From the NCBI RefSeq assembly GCF_015351245.1, contig NZ_JADKSO010000003.1:62001-126000 (forward strand): a stretch of 64,000 nt of DNA. The letters are read 5' to 3'. The DNA is from Rathayibacter sp. VKM Ac-2879. Lineage in GTDB: Bacteria > Actinomycetota > Actinomycetes > Actinomycetales > Microbacteriaceae. The notes under the pieces were generated by a model. The model was not told the origin of the DNA. It did no database searches and saw nothing but the letters and a program-made list of their open reading frames with translations. Of this stretch, positions 35,171 through 43,488 are shown one piece after another (the stretch's first letter is position 1; each line of letters starts with the position of its first letter). Both the position numbers and the translations under genes were made by a program.

Positions 35171-35490
35171 ACATCACACTGAGGCCGCCAATCGCTCACA
35201 AGAGAACGCCACAATTGCCCTCATCAACGTGATGCACAGTAGGCAGGTCGCTGTGCGGAGCGCTCCCTCGGCTCTCCGATTCGGATCGGATGGGTCATCC
35301 TCCTACAACGCGAGCTCCTTGTGAAGACTCACGCCGAAGGAAGCTGCTCGACCCGGCGGCGATTAGCTCATCCCAGCACCGCAGAAAGAAACGTGAGCAA
35401 TGGTCTTGCAAATTTCCGAGTTGGTATCAATCATCTATCAAAGCGGGCCGAGTGTGCCCTACGCTGAACCGCCGTCTGTGGGAGGGCCTC
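35171..35490. other. 320-nt stretch without a recognisable gene
   Basis: Moderate GC, no family-like frame and no clear repeat. Short frames here have no ribosome-binding site or similarity. It is probably decayed DNA of the island. Confidence 0.5.
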
Positions 35491-35664
35491 GTGAATGCTG
35501 ACGAACCATTTGGGGATCGTGCACGCGAACGATTCGGTGACGAGGTGGCGCACGTCCACGTACTGCGGCTGCTCGGCCACATGCGGGTGCAGCTCGCCGA
35601 CGGAACCCGCATTCTTCTCGACGAGAACGGTGTCCAGATCGGCCGCACCCTCCCGCCGGTCTGA
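35491..35664 (+). CDS. Small orphan protein (57 aa)
   Basis: GTG start with GGAGGG 4 nt upstream. The product is acidic/basic mixed, beta-rich at the end (MRVQLADGTRILLDENGVQIG), and unlike anything I recognise. A longer form from further upstream would include low-complexity basic sequence and is less likely. Composition is closer to the core genome than the neighbours. It could be a genuine small gene or a fragment. Confidence 0.4.
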   Translation: MNADEPFGDRARERFGDEVAHVHVLRLLGHMRVQLADGTRILLDENGVQIGRTLPPV

Positions 35665-35691
35665 CCGTATAGAAATACTGGCCCACTCTAG

Positions 35692-36123
35692 AGAGCGCCG
35701 CATCAGACGGCCGCGGGATCACTCAACGAACGACTAACTCGAACGGATGCAGAACTTGCTGTCGGCGTCGACACAATCGATGTGATACTTCAGCTGCTCG
35801 CGCCCTCAGCCGATCCATTCGAGCAATCGGGAGACGCTGCGAGGAGACAACTATTCGAGGCAGTCTTCCCACCACTCTCGATCACTATGCGAGATGAGGC
35901 ACTGGTGACCGGTGAAGCGCACCCGGCAATTCGGGCTCTGAACTCCGCAGAAAAGATTTCCCAGGAGAATCCGCCCAAAACAAAAGCGAGCCCCGATCTT
36001 TCGATCGAGACTCGCCTTGTTTATGCTGTCGAACTTTGCTTTCCCTTTTTTCGTCCCAATGATTCGAATAAAGGTTCCTTGGTTGCGGGGGCAGGATTTG
36101 AACCTACGACCTCTGGGTTATGA
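35692..36123 (+). pseudogene. C-terminal remnant of a large serine recombinase, ending inside tRNA-fMet
   Basis: An open frame after TAG 35689 without a good start codon reads like the C-terminal coiled-coil region of phage-type serine recombinases: LNERLTRTDAELAVGVDTID, VILQLLAPSADPFEQSGD, then AARRQLFEAVFPPLSI. The catalytic resolvase and zinc-ribbon domains are absent. The frame ends LVAGAGFEPTTSGL-stop, which is the antisense strand of the tRNA T-arm and anticodon arm. This is the known mark of recombinases integrated at a tRNA attachment site. It is therefore the scar of a lost or decayed integrative element. Confidence 0.7.
35977..36015 (-). terminator. Rho-independent terminator of tRNA-fMet
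   Basis: On the minus strand a hairpin (GCGAG / CTCGC outer stem, GATC inner stem, 36015-35986) is followed by TTTTGTTTTGG (35985 downward). It is a canonical intrinsic terminator ~65 nt past the tRNA 3' end. It lies inside the recombinase remnant. Confidence 0.8.
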
Positions 36124-36156
36124 GCCCAGCGAGCTACCGAACTGCTCCACCCCGCG
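36080..36156 (-). tRNA. Initiator tRNA-Met (CAT)
   Basis: 77 nt including encoded CCA. The anticodon CAT is at 36122-36120. The acceptor has the C1-A72 mismatch (starts CGCGGGG, ends CCCCGCA-ACCA) and the anticodon stem has three G-C pairs (GGG/CCC), the two marks of formyl-Met initiator tRNA. The T-arm is intact. The adjacent recombinase remnant ends within it, so its 3' half probably served as attachment site and was restored on integration. Confidence 0.96.
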
Positions 36157-36204
36157 GCACAAGAGGAAACACTACACGCGATCGGGAGCCGGTGCAAATC
36201 GAGG

Positions 36205-36822
36205 TCAACGCTCGCCGGTCGGCCCCTCGGCGGCGCCCTTCGCGGCGACGAGCGGCTCGCCCTCGCGGACCGTCAGCCCGACGGCTCGAAGGGCGTGAGC
36301 GAGCTCCTCGGCCGGCCGAGACCACGTGCGCAGCTCCGACGACGCGGGCGCACGACCGGAGCGAGGACCGACCACGGCGACGCCTCCGGGACGGACGAAC
36401 CACTCGACGATCCGCGCCCACTCGTCGAGGTCGGGGAGCCAGGAGACGGTGCCCGCGGTGGTCAGCACGACATCGAAGGAATCGGGCTCCGGCAGCATAT
36501 GGCGCGATTCGTAGAGGTTCGCGCAGAGGAACCGAGCGCGGCCGGTCAGCTCGAGTCGGGCGGCGTCGTCCCGCGCGCGACGCACGGCGGGCATCGCGAA
36601 GTCGACTCCGATCACCTCGGCTCCCCGCGCTGCGAGCGCAAGCGCCTCCGCCCCATCGCCGCTGCCGAGGTGCAGGACGCGCGGGGCTACCGCGGACGCG
36701 AGCGCCGACTCCACCAGGGCCGTTCGGGGCGCGCCGTCGCGGACGCGCCCCTCCCAGTACGAACGGTTGAGGTCGAGCCACTCGCCCGCGCGGAGGTGCT
36801 CGCCCCGGTCGACCTGCATCAC
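36205..36822 (-). CDS. Class I SAM-dependent methyltransferase, short form
   Basis: 205 aa. Motif I VLHLGSGDGAEALALA (about residues 49-64), motif II GVDFAMPAVRRAR, and motif IV SFDVVLTTAGTVSWLPDL support a SAM-binding Rossmann fold. The start EWLDLNRSYWEGRV is typical of a small-molecule methyltransferase group that is normally 250 aa or more; here the C-terminal part after VRPGGVAVVG is short and Arg/Ala-rich, so it may be truncated. The GTG start lies 4 nt after the UPF0182 stop, suggesting co-transcription. The substrate is unknown. Confidence 0.75.
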   Translation of the reverse strand: MMQVDRGEHLRAGEWLDLNRSYWEGRVRDGAPRTALVESALASAVAPRVLHLGSGDGAEALALAARGAEVIGVDFAMPAVRRARDDAARLELTGRARFLCANLYESRHMLPEPDSFDVVLTTAGTVSWLPDLDEWARIVEWFVRPGGVAVVGPRSGRAPASSELRTWSRPAEELAHALRAVGLTVREGEPLVAAKGAAEGPTGER

Positions 36823-36826
36823 CGGG

Positions 36827-39769
36827 CTACTGCCCCTCGGCCTGCAGTGCTCGCGTGAGCGCGTCGGTGAGGTCCTTGTCGGCCGCCGCGAAGGCGGTCA
36901 GGTCGCCGGCCTTGAGCGCCGTCTCGCGGGCCGTCAGGGCGTTGCGCGCGTCGCTCAGGGCCTGCTGCAGCGCCGTCGAGTCCGTCGTGCCCGTCGAGGA
37001 GCCTCCAGGAGAGGTGCCACCCGGCGAGGTGCCGGAACCCGTGCCGCCCCCGGTGTCGGGGGTCGTCGGAGTGCCGGTGTCGCCCGCGTTCGCGCCGGAG
37101 TCGCCGCCGAAGAGACTGTCGAGCGCCGCATCGAGGGTGTCCTCGAACGCGATCTTGTCGCCGAACGCGACGAGCACCTTCTGGAGCCTCGGGAAGCTCG
37201 TGTCGCCGTTCGAGCTGACGTAGATCGGTTGCACGTAGAGCAGACCGCCACCGACCGGCAGCGTCAGCAGATTGCCGCGCGTGACGTTCGTGTCGCCGCG
37301 CGAGAGCAACGCGAGCTGGTTCGCCACGGTCGGGTCGGTGTCGAAGGCGTTCTGCACCTGGCCAGGGCCGGGGACGGTGTCGTCCTTCGGCAACTCGAGG
37401 AGCCTCAAGGTCCCATAGCCGTCGGCGACGGTACCGGCCTGCGAGCCGGCGTCAGAATCCGCGACCAGATAGCCGGTCAGCACGTTTCTGCTCGTCTGGG
37501 AGCCCTGGACACTCGCCGGTATGTACGTCGAGTAGAGCGAATACGTGGGCGAGTTCTGATCGGGTGTCTGGAGCGTCAGATAGTACGGCGGTTGCAGCGG
37601 CGCGCCCGCAACGGAGGTGGCGGAGCCGCTCCCGGTGTTCGGCTCGTTCGGCGTCGCCCACGCGTCCTCGCTCGAGTAGAACGAGCCGGCCTGCGTGACG
37701 TGGTAGCGGCCGAGCACGGCGCGCTGGACCTTGAAGAGGTCCTCCGGGTAGCGGACATGGCTGAGCAGCTGCGCCGACATGTCGCTGACGGGCTTCACCG
37801 TGGTCGGGAAGATCTTCTCCCAGGTCTGGAGGATCGGGTCCTTCGTATCCCAGGCGTAGAGCGTCACCTTGCCGTCGTAGGCATCGACCGTGGCCTTGAC
37901 GGAGTTGCGGATGTAGTTGACGTCGCCCGTCGGGAACTGCTGCTGGGTGTTGGTGTCAGCGATCGCCTGCGACAGGCTCTGGACCTCGGAGTAGGGGTAG
38001 TCGGCGGAGGTCGTGTACCCGTCCACGACCCAGACGACACGGCCATCGACGATGGTCGGGTAGGCGTCGGAGTCGACGGTCAGGTACGGGGCGACCTTCT
38101 GCACGCGCTGCACAGGATCCCGGTCGTAGAGAATTTGCGAGTCGTTGTTCACGCCGTCCGAGAGGAAGATCTGCTCGGACTGGAACTTGATCGCGTAGAC
38201 GAGCTTCTTGAAGAGGTTGTCGAGAGCGGGCCCGCCCTTGCCGTCGAAGGTCGTGTAGGTCTGCTGGGCGCCGTCGGTGCCCGAGGGGTAGTCGAGCTCG
38301 ACGTTGCGCGCGCCGTCGCCGCCGACGATCGAGTACGGAGGCGAGTTCTCGCCGAAGTAGATCCGCGGCTGGTAGTCGCCGAGGTCTCCGACCGAGGGGA
38401 CTCCCGACTCGATGAAGACGGGCTCACCGTCGGCGGAACGCTGATTGCCGTATGCGGCGACCAGGCCGTACCCGTGGGTGTAGACGAGCGTCTGGTTGTA
38501 CCAGCTCTGATTCGCGCCGAGGCCGTTCAGGTTGAGCTCGCGCACTCCGACGACAGCGTCCTGCGTGGAGCCGTTGATCGAGTAGCGGTCGACGTCGAGG
38601 GCGTTCTGCGTGTCACCGAACTTGTAGTACTGGCGGAACTGCTGGAGCTGGGAGAAGGCGTCCGTGACGACGGCGGGATCGAGGATGCGGATGTTCGCGG
38701 TCGTCACGGCGTCCGACCGGAGTGCCCCGGGCTCGGCGTCGGTCGTCGCGTCATAAGGGATCACGTCGACCTTGTCGACGCCGTACGCCTGCCGCGTCAT
38801 GTCGATGTTGTGCTGGATGAACGGCTCTTCGAGCGTGCGCTCGTTGGGCTCGACCTGCAACTTCTGCACGATCCACGGATAGAGGGATCCGACGAGGAGG
38901 CTCGCCACGATCAGGAGCGCCGTGCCGATCACCGGGAGCCGCCACCGCCCCACGAAGGCGGTGACGAGGAAGAGGGCCGCCACGAGCGCGGCGATGCCGG
39001 CGAGGATCTGCAGGCCCGGGATCGTCGCGTTGACGGTCGCGTAGGTCGCTCCCGTGATGCGGGGGCCCTGCTGGGTCAACGTGGCGTACTGGTCGAGCCA
39101 GAGGCTCACGGCCTGCACGAGGAGGTAGAGGGCCGCGATGATCGCGAGCTGGACGCGCGAGGCTTTCGAGATGCGGATCTCGCGTCCGTTGACGCGGATG
39201 GCTCCGTAGAGGTAGCCCGTGGCCAGGGTCGCGAACGCAGAGATGAGCAGGACGGCCGAGGTGAAGCCCGCGAGGCTCTGGTAGAACGGCAGCTCGAAGA
39301 GGTAGAACGACGTGTCGAGGCCGAACTGCGGATCGGTCACTCCGGAGGGCGTGCGGTTCCAGAAGGTGAGGCTCGTCTGCCAGCGGGTGGCGGCGGAGAC
39401 GCCCGCGAACAGCCCAAGCACCGCGGGGATCCCGAAGGTGGCGAGGCGACGCAGCGGCTCGACGACCTGCTGATAGCGGTCGATCTGGGAGTTGAGCTTG
39501 GCGTAGACCGGCCGGAGCCGGTAGGCGAGCATCAGGCTGACGAAGACGGGGACCGCCATCGCGACGAAGCCGACGACGAACAGTCCGCCCGCCGCCGCCC
39601 ACTGCGTGGTGAGCACCGACAGGAACCCGAGCTGGTCGTACCAGAGGATGTCGGTGTAGAGACCGGCGAAGACGAAGAACGCCACCACCAGAACGGCGAC
39701 CACCACGACGGTGACGGCGAGGGCGCTCCGTCTCTTCCGTTGCGGGGCTTCGGTTGCTGTGGAACTCAC
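36827..39769 (-). CDS. UPF0182 family large membrane protein
   Basis: 980 aa. Seven hydrophobic helices in the first ~330 residues (TDILWYDQLGFLSVL between the first two is a family mark) are followed by a large outward domain with NERTLEEPFIQHNIDMTRQAYGV and QSWYNQTLVYTHGYGLVAAYGN. A Gly/Thr/Pro-rich acidic stretch (about 880-935) precedes an Ala-rich helical tail. The family is widespread in actinobacteria and cyanobacteria; its function is unknown. A 1016-codon open frame on the other strand is its GC shadow. Confidence 0.93.
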   Translation of the reverse strand: MSSTATEAPQRKRRSALAVTVVVVAVLVVAFFVFAGLYTDILWYDQLGFLSVLTTQWAAAGGLFVVGFVAMAVPVFVSLMLAYRLRPVYAKLNSQIDRYQQVVEPLRRLATFGIPAVLGLFAGVSAATRWQTSLTFWNRTPSGVTDPQFGLDTSFYLFELPFYQSLAGFTSAVLLISAFATLATGYLYGAIRVNGREIRISKASRVQLAIIAALYLLVQAVSLWLDQYATLTQQGPRITGATYATVNATIPGLQILAGIAALVAALFLVTAFVGRWRLPVIGTALLIVASLLVGSLYPWIVQKLQVEPNERTLEEPFIQHNIDMTRQAYGVDKVDVIPYDATTDAEPGALRSDAVTTANIRILDPAVVTDAFSQLQQFRQYYKFGDTQNALDVDRYSINGSTQDAVVGVRELNLNGLGANQSWYNQTLVYTHGYGLVAAYGNQRSADGEPVFIESGVPSVGDLGDYQPRIYFGENSPPYSIVGGDGARNVELDYPSGTDGAQQTYTTFDGKGGPALDNLFKKLVYAIKFQSEQIFLSDGVNNDSQILYDRDPVQRVQKVAPYLTVDSDAYPTIVDGRVVWVVDGYTTSADYPYSEVQSLSQAIADTNTQQQFPTGDVNYIRNSVKATVDAYDGKVTLYAWDTKDPILQTWEKIFPTTVKPVSDMSAQLLSHVRYPEDLFKVQRAVLGRYHVTQAGSFYSSEDAWATPNEPNTGSGSATSVAGAPLQPPYYLTLQTPDQNSPTYSLYSTYIPASVQGSQTSRNVLTGYLVADSDAGSQAGTVADGYGTLRLLELPKDDTVPGPGQVQNAFDTDPTVANQLALLSRGDTNVTRGNLLTLPVGGGLLYVQPIYVSSNGDTSFPRLQKVLVAFGDKIAFEDTLDAALDSLFGGDSGANAGDTGTPTTPDTGGGTGSGTSPGGTSPGGSSTGTTDSTALQQALSDARNALTARETALKAGDLTAFAAADKDLTDALTRALQAEGQ

Positions 39770-39856
39770 GGATGGGCCTCTTGCTGTCGAGATGTGACGG
39801 GAGGGTTCCCATGCTAGGCGACGGCCGTCCGAGCCGCCTGGGCGTCGCCCCGGCGG

Positions 39857-40951
39857 TCAGTCGGAGGACGTTACGCTGCCGCAGTCCGGCAGGCCGGAGG
39901 TGTCGCCCCCCGCGATCGCCGCGAGTGCCGCGAGGGAGTCGTCGAGGGTCGACACCGCGATCACGTCGAGCCCGTCCGGCACGTGCCCGACCACGTCGGA
40001 ACAGTTCGAGGCGGGCGCCAGGAAGTAGCGCGCTCCCGCATCCTTCGCGCCGTACAGCTTCTGGCGGATCCCTCCGATGGCGCCGACCTCGCCGGAGGCG
40101 TCGATGGTGCCGGTGCCCGCGACGTCTGCACCTCCGTTGAGGGAGCCGTCCGTGAGCTTGTCGATGATCCCGAGCGCGAACATCATCCCGGCGCTCGGGC
40201 CGCCGACCTTGTCGAGCCGGATGTCGACCTCGAACGGGAAGGAGAACGCGCTGCCCGCGCCGATCCCGAGGACGGCCACTCCGTCGACCTCGGTCGGGGT
40301 GACCTGCACCTGCTGCTGCGCGCCGGAGCGCTCGATGGTGAGGGCCACGGGCGTGCCCGTCCCGGCCGCCTGCACGGCGGCACGCAGCGAGGGGACGTCG
40401 CTCACCGTGGTCGGGCCGACGGCGAGGATCTGGTCGCCCTGCTGGAGGACGCCGGTCGACGGCGAGCCGTCAGGGATCTGCGCGACCGAGACCCGCTGGG
40501 TCACCGGATAGCCGAGGTGTGTGAGCGCGGCGGCGATCGCCTCCTGCTGGGAGTCGGTCATCTCGGCCTGGTTCACCTGGTCACGCTGCTCGACCGTGGT
40601 CGAGGGAGGGAAGATCTGGGCGACGGGCACGACGGCCTTCGTCCTGTCGAACCAGGCGCTTGCGATCTCGAGCCAGTTGGGGAGGCTCTGCGGATTGCCG
40701 ACGACCGAGACCGTGAGCATGTCGAGGGTCCCCGAGGTGGGGTACGTGGTCCGGTCGGGGATGGAGATGAGAGGGACGTCGCCGTCGGCGCCGAGGGTGT
40801 CGAACACCGGTCCGGGCTGCTCGATGACGTAGGGCGCGGGCGCGATGCCGAGCCCGACGATCAGGGCGACGCCCGAGAAGAGGACCGTCGGACCGACCCA
40901 GGCGCGTCGCCGGGTGGAGGACGGGCGCGGGTCGTCGGAGAACAGCGTCAC
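39857..40951 (-). CDS. PDZ-Lon-like (S16) membrane-anchored protease
   Basis: 364 aa. N-terminal membrane helix (about 20-37), YVIEQPGPVFDTLG as the family-typical first strand, a PDZ domain (about 145-215), then a Lon-type S16 proteolytic domain. Catalytic S253 in KVGGPSAGMMFALG and K298 in AIGGIRQKLYGAKDAGA form the Ser-Lys dyad. Likely an envelope protease. GTG 40951 is chosen because GGAAGG lies 6 nt upstream and the in-frame extension has no similarity. It diverges from the Zincin_2 gene. Confidence 0.93.
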   Translation of the reverse strand: MTLFSDDPRPSSTRRRAWVGPTVLFSGVALIVGLGIAPAPYVIEQPGPVFDTLGADGDVPLISIPDRTTYPTSGTLDMLTVSVVGNPQSLPNWLEIASAWFDRTKAVVPVAQIFPPSTTVEQRDQVNQAEMTDSQQEAIAAALTHLGYPVTQRVSVAQIPDGSPSTGVLQQGDQILAVGPTTVSDVPSLRAAVQAAGTGTPVALTIERSGAQQQVQVTPTEVDGVAVLGIGAGSAFSFPFEVDIRLDKVGGPSAGMMFALGIIDKLTDGSLNGGADVAGTGTIDASGEVGAIGGIRQKLYGAKDAGARYFLAPASNCSDVVGHVPDGLDVIAVSTLDDSLAALAAIAGGDTSGLPDCGSVTSSD

Positions 40952-41166
40952 GGGGGCCTTCCTGTGTGCGTGGGGGCTCGCACCGCCGGTGGTGTTCGCG
41001 GCGGGCGGAAGCGGGTCGGGCCCGGGCGGACGTCTGCACGCCTCGGCCCGGGGCGCCCGGGATAACGTAGCTTGCACGACTGGGAGTCGTACCTCGATCG
41101 GCACCCGCCTCGGGTGGATCCGGAGCGGACTCCGACTTTTCTTGCGAACGAGGGAGGGCCGATCCC

Positions 41167-42567
41167 ATGGCCGATGGCGACAGTGCGGACCGACCAGGCG
41201 AGGGCTCGGAGGACGAGTTCCGCGAGATGCTCCGGCAGTTCCTCTCGGGGAACGGTCCCGTCGACCCGGCCCAGCTCGCGAAGGCGGCCGGACTCCCCAA
41301 CGACCCGGCGGCCCTCCAGAACCTTCTCGCGCAGCTCCAGGGCGCGATGCAGCAGGACGGCTCGGGAGGCGTCAACTGGACCCTCGCGCTGGAGCAGGCC
41401 AAGCAGCGCGCACGAGCCGAGTCGCTCCCGGTCACCGACGCTGTGCGCGCGCCCATCGACGGCGCGTTCGGCGTCGCAGCGCTCTGGCTCGACGAGGTCG
41501 CCTACGTCTCCGAGCTGAGCCGGCCACCACGCTCCCTCAGCCGCCTCGAATGGATCTCCCTCACGATGCCCGTCTGGACGCAGCTCGCGGAGCCGGTCGC
41601 CCTGAGCATCTCGGACGCGCTCACGGGAGTGATGCGCGAGCAGGCCCCCGAAGAGATGCAGGCGATGATCGCGGGCGCCGAGGGCATGATGCGCGGCATC
41701 GGCGGCACCCTCTTCGCGCTCCAGCTCGGCCAGGTCGTCGGGCAGCTGGCGTCCGAGGTGGTCTCGGGTGGCGACATCGGCATCCCGCTGCTGGACGAGA
41801 ACGATGCGGCGATCCTGCCGCAGAACGCCGCGGCCTTCGGCGAAGGACTCGACATCCCGCACGACCAGGTGCAGATCTATCTCGCGGTCCGCGAGCTCGC
41901 CCACGCACGCCTCTTCCGCCACGGCAAGTGGCTCCGCCTCGCTCTCATCTCGCAGATCACCGATTTCGCCCGCGGGATCAGCATCGACACCTCCCGCCTC
42001 GAGGAACTCGCCGAGAACTTCGACCCGGCCAACCCCGAGGAGTTGCGCGACGCTATGACCTCAGGGGCGCTGATCCCGCCGAAGACGGAGGAGCAGCTCG
42101 CCGCCCACGGTCGGCTCGAGACGGTCTTGGCGCTCATCGAGGGCTGGGTCGACGTCGTCACGGCGGCGGCGACGACGCGTCTGCCGAGCGCTGGGGCGAT
42201 CGCCGAGACCGTCCGCCGCCGCCGCGCCTCCGGAGGGCCCGCCGAGTCGGCGTTCGCGACGCTCGTGGGCCTCGAGCTGCGACCGCGACGCCTCCGTGAG
42301 GCCGCTGCGATGTGGCAGGCCGTGACCGACGCGGTCGGGCCGGAGGCGCGAGACGCCCTCTGGTCGCACCCGGACCTTCTGCCCGGCTCCGACGACCTCG
42401 ACGACCCGAGTGCGCTCGTCGCGCGCCTCAGCGCCGAGGCGCGGGGCGAGACTCCCGAGCCCGACGAGATGGACAGAGCACTGGAGGACCTTTTGAACGG
42501 CACGACGCCCGGCGAGCCCGGCACGGGCGACGAGGGAACCGGCCCGACGGGCGACCGGCCCGTCTGA
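41167..42567 (+). CDS. Zincin_2-type putative hydrolase with altered HExxH
   Basis: 466 aa of the actinobacterial zinc-dependent metalloprotease/F420-associated hydrolase group: SLSRLEWISLTMPVWTQLAEPVA, GMMRGIGGTLFALQLGQVVGQLA and LIEGWVDVVTAAA are family blocks. Where the group often has HEVAH, this protein has R242-E-L-A-H246 (AVRELAHARLFRH), so the first zinc-binding His is Arg. This substitution is known in one branch of the family, so loss of zinc chemistry is possible, not certain. Acidic, disordered C-terminus. It is followed by a hairpin terminator. Confidence 0.82.
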   Translation: MADGDSADRPGEGSEDEFREMLRQFLSGNGPVDPAQLAKAAGLPNDPAALQNLLAQLQGAMQQDGSGGVNWTLALEQAKQRARAESLPVTDAVRAPIDGAFGVAALWLDEVAYVSELSRPPRSLSRLEWISLTMPVWTQLAEPVALSISDALTGVMREQAPEEMQAMIAGAEGMMRGIGGTLFALQLGQVVGQLASEVVSGGDIGIPLLDENDAAILPQNAAAFGEGLDIPHDQVQIYLAVRELAHARLFRHGKWLRLALISQITDFARGISIDTSRLEELAENFDPANPEELRDAMTSGALIPPKTEEQLAAHGRLETVLALIEGWVDVVTAAATTRLPSAGAIAETVRRRRASGGPAESAFATLVGLELRPRRLREAAAMWQAVTDAVGPEARDALWSHPDLLPGSDDLDDPSALVARLSAEARGETPEPDEMDRALEDLLNGTTPGEPGTGDEGTGPTGDRPV

Positions 42568-42571
42568 TCGG

Positions 42572-42604
42572 CCCGGCCCTGTGGATAACTTCCGCGGGGC
42601 CGGG
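42572..42604 (+). terminator. Hairpin with DnaA-box sequence in the loop
   Basis: CCCGGCCC (42572-42579) and GGGCCGGG (42597-42604) enclose a 17-nt loop that contains TGTGGATAA (42580-42588), the exact complement of the consensus DnaA box TTATCCACA. It is most likely the terminator of the upstream gene; the box is a single copy. Confidence 0.45.
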
Positions 42605-42627
42605 TGGGGCTGCGGCATGATCGCCGG

Positions 42628-43488
42628 ATGGTCCTCCGGCTCGACCCCCGCCTCCCCCTGCTGTGGCGCTCGCCCCACGTGATGCAGGTGGGGCTCGACC
42701 GGCCGCGCGCGGTGCTCGACGACGTGGGGTTCCCCGAGGAACTGCTGCTGCACGCGCTACGGGTCGGGTCGAGCGCGGGGACGGTGCGGCTGATCGCGAC
42801 ACGCGCCGGCGCCGCCGACTCCCGCGTCGACGAGGTCCTGGCGGCGCTGCGGCCCGTGCTCGTACGCGACGCGGAGGAGACGCCACCCCCCGCTCCCCGC
42901 GTCGTCGTCGAGGGCACGGGACAAGCCTCCGACGCGCTGCGTACCCTTCTGCGCGGCGAGGGATGCACGCTACTCGCCGAGCACGAGCGTCCCGATCTGG
43001 CCGTCCTCGTCGCCGATTTCGTCGTCGCGCCCGCACGCGCCGCGCACTGGCTCGCGGTCGAGGTGCCGCACCTGGCGGTGGTGTTCGGCGACGAGTCCGT
43101 GCGACTCGGACCCCTCGTCGAGCCCGGCGAGGGACCCTGCCTGCACTGCGCGGAGCAGCATCGGATCGACGCAGACCCCGAGCGTCCCCGGCTGGTCGTG
43201 CAGGTCCTCGGCCGACGCGCCGCGACACGGACGCCTCTGGCCGGCGCGGCGATCGCCGTGGCCGCGGCCGACGCGGCGCTGCGCCGCCTCCATGCAGGCT
43301 GGACGGGACTGCGCGACATCGAACGCCGCTACCTCGACGCCTCCGGCGCGTTCAGCGAGCGGACGCTGACGGAACACCCCTCGTGCGCGTGCCGATCTCT
43401 TCGAGGAAACGCGACGGCTCCCGCCGCGTGGTCCTGCCCGCCGTCGAACGCGACCACGAGAGACGCAGCCGACGGCGGGCGCGCGTGA
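42628..43488 (+). CDS. ThiF/cyclodehydratase-like protein with zinc-binding cysteines
   Basis: 286 aa. The N-terminus VLRLDPRLPLLWRSPHVMQVGLD resembles the leader-binding wing of the TOMM cyclodehydratase C-protein group. The remainder resembles a reduced E1-like domain, ending with C171xxC174 (GPCLHCAEQHR) and C253xC255 (HPSCACR), the usual four-Cys zinc site of E1-like proteins. No YcaO partner or precursor peptide is near. The last 137 nt, including the CAC motif, overlap the helicase gene on the other strand. ATG 42628 begins the conserved N-terminus. Confidence 0.72.
   Translation: MVLRLDPRLPLLWRSPHVMQVGLDRPRAVLDDVGFPEELLLHALRVGSSAGTVRLIATRAGAADSRVDEVLAALRPVLVRDAEETPPPAPRVVVEGTGQASDALRTLLRGEGCTLLAEHERPDLAVLVADFVVAPARAAHWLAVEVPHLAVVFGDESVRLGPLVEPGEGPCLHCAEQHRIDADPERPRLVVQVLGRRAATRTPLAGAAIAVAAADAALRRLHAGWTGLRDIERRYLDASGAFSERTLTEHPSCACRSLRGNATAPAAWSCPPSNATTRDAADGGRA

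Noticed and set aside
36767-39817. 1016-codon open frame on the plus strand
   Set aside because: It is the antisense of the UPF0182 gene. The translation is Arg/Val/Gly/Asp-rich without any family block, as expected from third-position GC bias.
41076-41090. ACGACT-GGG-AGTCGT palindrome resembling part of a tRNA or attachment site
   Set aside because: No acceptor stem or T-arm can be built around it; it is a simple 6-bp palindrome in a divergent promoter.
42580-42588. Replication origin suggested by a DnaA box
   Set aside because: Only one box, no AT-rich stretch and no dnaA/dnaN genes nearby.
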